The notes under the pieces are model-generated. The model was not told where the DNA came from and searched no databases. It saw nothing but the letters and a program-made list of their open reading frames with translations. The position numbers and the translations under genes were made by a program. From positions 1 to 9,842 of the forward strand of contig CAJUIE010000061.1 of assembly GCA_910586375.1 (NCBI GenBank): a DNA stretch of 9,842 bases, written 5' to 3'. Source of the DNA: an uncultured Alistipes sp. Its GTDB lineage: Bacteria; Bacteroidota; Bacteroidia; Bacteroidales; Rikenellaceae. Below, piece by piece: positions 6,239 to 9,842 of this stretch. Every line of letters begins with the position of its first letter. The stretch's first letter is position 1.

Positions 6239-9200
6239 CTATCCTACCCGCGTCAGGGCGATCCGGAGCGGTTGTTCGTCGATTTCCGACTCCACGCAAA
6301 CCTCACCCGCAGGTGTGGCTGCCGTCCTGACCTCCACAGCCAGCGTTTGCGAGGCTATGTAGCCGGCATATCGTGTGACGGCGTCAGCCACCAGAGGGCA
6401 GTCGGCAAGCTCCACACGAATGCGGTCGGTGACCTCGAATCCCGACTCCTTGCGGATATTCTGGATGCGGTTTATCAACTCGCGTGCCACTCCTTCAGCC
6501 CGCAGGTCGTCGGTCAGCGTGATGTCGAGCGCCACGGTCAATTTACCTTCCGTAGCTACGAGCCAGCCCGGCATATCCTCCGACGTGATTTCGAAGTCCG
6601 CCGGGGTTACTGTGATCTTTTCTGCCCCCATGTCGAGAATGGTTTCGGCGGCGGTCTCTATTTCGGCTATGCGCTCCTGCGTGAACTCGGCTGTCAGGGC
6701 CGCGATGTGCTTCATGTACTTTCCGTAGCGGGGCCCCAATGTCTTGAAGTTGGGCTTGATACGTTTGGTGATCACGCCGGTGGTGTTTTCTATCAATTCC
6801 ACCTCTTTGACATTCACTTCGTTCATCACCAGTTGCTTCACCGCCTCGATATGGGCCGCCATGGCCGGGTCCAGCACAGGAATAAGGATTTTTTGCAGCG
6901 GCTGGCGCACCTTGATCGCTACTTTACGGCGCAGAGCCAGCACCATCGACGAGAGCTGCTGGGCCAGGGACATTGTCGCCTCCAGATCGGCGTCGATTTT
7001 CGAGGCGTCCGCTTTCGGGAATGTGGAGAGGTGAACCGATTCGTCGGTGTGGCGAGCGCTCACAGCATTCAGGTCGCAGAAAATGCGGTCAGCAATAAAG
7101 GGTGCGAAGGGTGCCGAGAGCTGTGCTACGGTCTCCAGGCAGGTGTAGAGCGTCTGATAGGCCGCCAGTTTGTTTTTGGTCATTTCACCGCCCCAGAAGC
7201 GCTTGCGGTTCAGACGCACGTACCAGTTGGAGAGGTTTTCACCCACGAACTCCTGGATGGCGCGGGCCGCCGGCGTGGGGTCGTAGTCTTCCAGATAACG
7301 TGTGACGTTGGCGACGAGCGTGTTCAGCAGTGAAATGATCCAGCGGTCGATCTCGGGGCGTTCGGCGACGGGCACCTCCTCTTCGCGGCCCGTGAAGCCA
7401 TCGATGTTGGCATAGAGTGCGAAGAACGAGTAGGTGTTGTAGAGCGTGCCGAAGAACTTGCGGCGCACCTCATCCACTCCCTCGCGGTCGAATTTGAGGT
7501 TGTCCCACGGTTGCGAGTTGGCGATCATGTACCAGCGAGTGGCGTCGGGGCCGTAGGTGTCGAGCACCTCGAACGGATCGACGGCGTTGCCCAGACGCTT
7601 GGACATCTTGTTGCCGTTCTTGTCGAGCACCAGACCGTTGGAGATGATGTTCCTGAAAGCCACCGAGTCGAAGAGCATCGAGGCGATGGCGTGCAGCGTG
7701 AAGAACCAGCCGCGCGTCTGATCGACGCCCTCGGCGATGAAGTCGGCCGGATAGACGTCGCCGAATCCCTCCTTGTTTTCGAACGGGTAGTGGACCTGTG
7801 CGTAGGGCATGGCGCCCGAGTCGAACCACACGTCTATGAGGTCGGGTTCGCGGCGCATGGGTTCGCCCTTGGACGATACCAGCACGATCTGGTCCACGTA
7901 GGGACGGTGCAGGTCGATGTTGGCGGTCGAATAGTTCTCCTTCGACATGTCGCCGGCCTTGAAGTTCTTGTAGGGGTTCTCCTGCATGAATCCGGCGGCG
8001 ATCGATTTCTCGATTTCGCCCATCAGCTCTTCGACCGAACCGATGCACTTTACTTCGCTGTGGTCTTCAGTGGCCCACACAGGCAGCGGCGTACCCCAGA
8101 AGCGCGAACGCGAGAGGTTCCAGTCAACCAGTCCTTCGAGCCACTTGCCGAAGCGGCCCGTGCCGGTCGATTCGGGTTTCCAATGGATCGTTTTATTGAG
8201 TTCGATCATGCGGTCGCGCAGGGCCGTCGTGCGGATGAACCACGAGTCGAGCGGGTAGTAGAGCACCGGTTTGTCGGTGCGCCAGCAGTGGGGGTAGGAG
8301 TGGGTGTGTTTCTCGATCTTGAAGACCTTGTTTTCGGCCTTGAGCATCACCGAAAGGTCGATATCGAGCGTCGAATCGGCGTCGGTCAGTTTGTCGTCGT
8401 AGGCGTTCTTGACATAGCGGCCAGCATATTCGGCATAGTGCTTCTTGTCGACGTGCGTGCGCACGAACTCCGGGTCGAGGTCTTCAACCAGAAAGAACTT
8501 ACCCTGCTTATCGACCATCGGCTGCTCCTTGCCAGCCTTGTCAACCATGAACAGGGGCGGGATGTTCGCCGCACGCGCCACACGGGCGTCATCGGCGCCG
8601 AACGTCGGGGCGATATGCACAATGCCCGTACCGTCGGAGGTGGTTACGTAATCGCCCGCGATGACGCGAAATGCGTCGCCGTCGGGCTTCACCCACGGGA
8701 TCAGTTGTTCGTAGCGGATGCCGACGAGTTCTTCGCCGCGCCAGCTCTCGCCCGTCACTTCGTAGGTGCCCTCCATCTTTTTGGTGAAGTAGGCCGACAC
8801 GAGGTCGCGGGCCACGATGACGGCCTGCTGCGTCTCGGTATAGGGGTTGGTGCAACGTACCTTGACATATTCGATTGCCGGGCCGACGGCCAGTGCCGTA
8901 TTCGAGGGCAGCGTCCAGGGTGTGGTCGTCCAGGCCAGGAAATAGAGCGGGCAGTCGTCGGCGCCGAAGAGTTTTTCGCTCGCGGCGTCGCGGATAACGG
9001 CGAACTGCGCCGTGCAGGTCGTGTCCTTTACGTCGCGGTAGCAGCCCGGCTGGTTCAGCTCGTGGGTCGAGAGACCCGTGCCGGCGGCAGGGGAGTAGGG
9101 CTGGATGGTGTAGCCCTTGTAGAGCAGCCCTTTGTCGAAGAGCTGCTTGAGAAGCCACCACAGCGTCTCGATGTACTTATTGTCGTATGTGATGTAGGGG

Positions 9201-9637
9201 TCGTCCATGTTGACCCAGTAGCCCATCTTGCGCGTGAGGTTCTCCCACACGCCCGTGAACTCCATGACTGCCTCGCGGCACGTGCGGTTGTACTCCTCGA
9301 TCGAGATCGTGCGACCGATGTCCTCCTTGGTGATACCCAGTTTCTTTTCCACGCCCAGCTCGACGGGCAGCCCGTGGGTGTCCCAGCCGGCCTTGCGGTG
9401 CACGCGGAAGCCCTGCTGTGTCTTGTAGCGGCAGAATATATCTTTGATCGTACGGGCCATGACGTGGTGAATGCCCGGCAGACCGTTGGCCGAGGGAGGG
9501 CCTTCGTAGAAGACGAATGAGGGGTGTCCCTCGCGGGTCGAGATGCTTTTGTGGAATGTGTCGCGGGCGTCCCACTCGCTGAGGACTTCGGCGGCGAGCC
9601 CGGCCAGGTCGAGACCTTTATACTCCTTGAACTTCAT
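6239..9637 (-). CDS. ileS: Isoleucyl-tRNA synthetase, with altered HIGH motif (GIHH)
   Basis: IleRS is a class I synthetase that activates isoleucine, charges tRNA-Ile and edits misactivated valine. The 1132-residue length suits the longer, eukaryote-like type. The motifs are in order: the first ATP signature in SANGLPGIHH, where residues 55-58 are GIHH in place of HxGH; HRKAGWDTHGLP at 80-91; the CP1 editing domain (about 180-410) with the Thr-rich TTTPWTLPSN (237-246) and GTGIVHIAPTFGADD (336-350, conserved Asp 350); WFDSGAMP (604-611); GVDQTRGWF (637-645); and KMSKR at 677-681 as the second signature. An anticodon-binding helical domain (about 760-910) and a C-terminal extension follow. 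A G-x-H-H swap in IleRS2-type enzymes has been linked to very high mupirocin resistance. ATG 9637 is chosen because it gives the expected N-terminus and follows a promoter box. Stop codon TAG. Confidence 0.97.
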   Translation of the reverse strand: MKFKEYKGLDLAGLAAEVLSEWDARDTFHKSISTREGHPSFVFYEGPPSANGLPGIHHVMARTIKDIFCRYKTQQGFRVHRKAGWDTHGLPVELGVEKKLGITKEDIGRTISIEEYNRTCREAVMEFTGVWENLTRKMGYWVNMDDPYITYDNKYIETLWWLLKQLFDKGLLYKGYTIQPYSPAAGTGLSTHELNQPGCYRDVKDTTCTAQFAVIRDAASEKLFGADDCPLYFLAWTTTPWTLPSNTALAVGPAIEYVKVRCTNPYTETQQAVIVARDLVSAYFTKKMEGTYEVTGESWRGEELVGIRYEQLIPWVKPDGDAFRVIAGDYVTTSDGTGIVHIAPTFGADDARVARAANIPPLFMVDKAGKEQPMVDKQGKFFLVEDLDPEFVRTHVDKKHYAEYAGRYVKNAYDDKLTDADSTLDIDLSVMLKAENKVFKIEKHTHSYPHCWRTDKPVLYYPLDSWFIRTTALRDRMIELNKTIHWKPESTGTGRFGKWLEGLVDWNLSRSRFWGTPLPVWATEDHSEVKCIGSVEELMGEIEKSIAAGFMQENPYKNFKAGDMSKENYSTANIDLHRPYVDQIVLVSSKGEPMRREPDLIDVWFDSGAMPYAQVHYPFENKEGFGDVYPADFIAEGVDQTRGWFFTLHAIASMLFDSVAFRNIISNGLVLDKNGNKMSKRLGNAVDPFEVLDTYGPDATRWYMIANSQPWDNLKFDREGVDEVRRKFFGTLYNTYSFFALYANIDGFTGREEEVPVAERPEIDRWIISLLNTLVANVTRYLEDYDPTPAARAIQEFVGENLSNWYVRLNRKRFWGGEMTKNKLAAYQTLYTCLETVAQLSAPFAPFIADRIFCDLNAVSARHTDESVHLSTFPKADASKIDADLEATMSLAQQLSSMVLALRRKVAIKVRQPLQKILIPVLDPAMAAHIEAVKQLVMNEVNVKEVELIENTTGVITKRIKPNFKTLGPRYGKYMKHIAALTAEFTQERIAEIETAAETILDMGAEKITVTPADFEITSEDMPGWLVATEGKLTVALDITLTDDLRAEGVARELINRIQNIRKESGFEVTDRIRVELADCPLVADAVTRYAGYIASQTLAVEVRTAATPAGEVCVESEIDEQPLRIALTRVG

Positions 9638-9665
9638 AGCGCGTTTCTCTCTTTGCTCGAAAATG

Positions 9666-9673
9666 CAAAGATA
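9666..9673 (-). promoter_or_regulatory. Probable ileS promoter (-7 box TATCTTTG)
   Basis: The minus strand reads TATCTTTG, identical to the box ahead of aspS and an exact TAnnTTTG match. The transcription start would be near 9659, giving a leader of about 22 nt rich in A and G (GAGAGAAACGCG) without a standard Shine-Dalgarno spacing. No clear -33 TTTG is seen; the upstream DNA is AT-rich. Confidence 0.6.
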
Positions 9674-9751
9674 GGCAAAACGAATTAAAATGAAGAATTA
9701 AAAGTTAAAAATCGGGGACAGAGGGTGCAGGTTGCCGCTTCGTGCAGTTTT

Positions 9752-9830
9752 CGACCGGAGGTCGTTCGGGCCGCAGCCCCCGGATGCGGAGGCCCGACAC
9801 GTTGTGTCTTACTCCGCTGTCTGCGGCCCG
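9752..9830. repeat. GC-rich cluster of inverted repeats upstream of ileS
   Basis: Three inverted repeats are packed here: CGACC/GGTCG (9752-9764, 3-nt loop), a 10-bp perfect pair CGGGCCGCAG (9767-9776) with CTGCGGCCCG (9821-9830), and GACAC/GTGTC (9796-9808) inside the 44-bp spacer. None has a clear U-tract. In texture it resembles the hairpin block at 5100-5450. It may be the tail of the upstream gene's terminator region or an intergenic repeat; the window ends here. Confidence 0.5.
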
Positions 9831-9842
9831 TGCCCGCCCCCT

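Noticed and set aside
7511..9520. Long open frame (669 codons) on the plus strand opposite ileS
   Set aside because: It is fully antisense to a clear IleRS frame with all motifs, has no family resemblance, and arises from GC-rich codon bias. The same holds for the plus-strand frames opposite cysS (3942-4856) and prfB (138-947).

Overview
The window looks like a chromosomal segment of a Bacteroidota bacterium, most likely an Alistipes-like member of the Rikenellaceae. The reasons are indirect. The coding DNA is fairly GC-rich but the gene starts sit in short AT-rich leaders without Shine-Dalgarno sequences. Several leaders carry a TAnnTTTG-type -7 box typical of this phylum. The proteins (a GIHH-type IleRS, a two-cysteine DksA/TraR protein, a MepA-like MATE pump) also read as Bacteroidota versions. 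The genus is an inference.

Every convincing gene is on the minus strand, so the functional order runs from high to low coordinates. Isoleucyl-tRNA synthetase (ileS, 9637-6239) is followed by a small DksA/TraR-family protein (6157-5777) with its own promoter and a strong terminator (5713-5753). Then comes 914 bp without an intact gene (4863-5776). After it lies a compact cluster: cysteinyl-tRNA synthetase (cysS), a MATE efflux transporter, a cytidylate-kinase-like protein and release factor 2 (prfB). In the last three, each gene overlaps the next by 11 and 4 bp. The first 24 codons of aspS, behind their own promoter, run off the left edge.

The functional theme is translation: three aminoacyl-tRNA synthetases, a stop-codon release factor and a probable stringent-response regulator. 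The MATE pump and nucleotide-kinase-like protein are translationally linked to prfB.

The non-housekeeping interest is in 4863-5776. Directly after the DksA terminator lies an orphan C-terminal fragment (about 69 codons) of a FISUMP/DUF1566-type protein, with four perfect 6-bp repeats inside it and a hairpin at its end. Next to it is a GC-rich stretch packed with inverted repeats, including a 13-bp-armed rod hairpin and terminator-like hairpins on both strands. No reverse transcriptase, transposase, CRISPR array, tRNA or rRNA is visible. Two catalytic-motif observations in housekeeping genes also deserve attention: the swapped HIGH motif of IleRS (GIHH), and prfB without the usual frameshift site but with its start overlapping a TGA stop.
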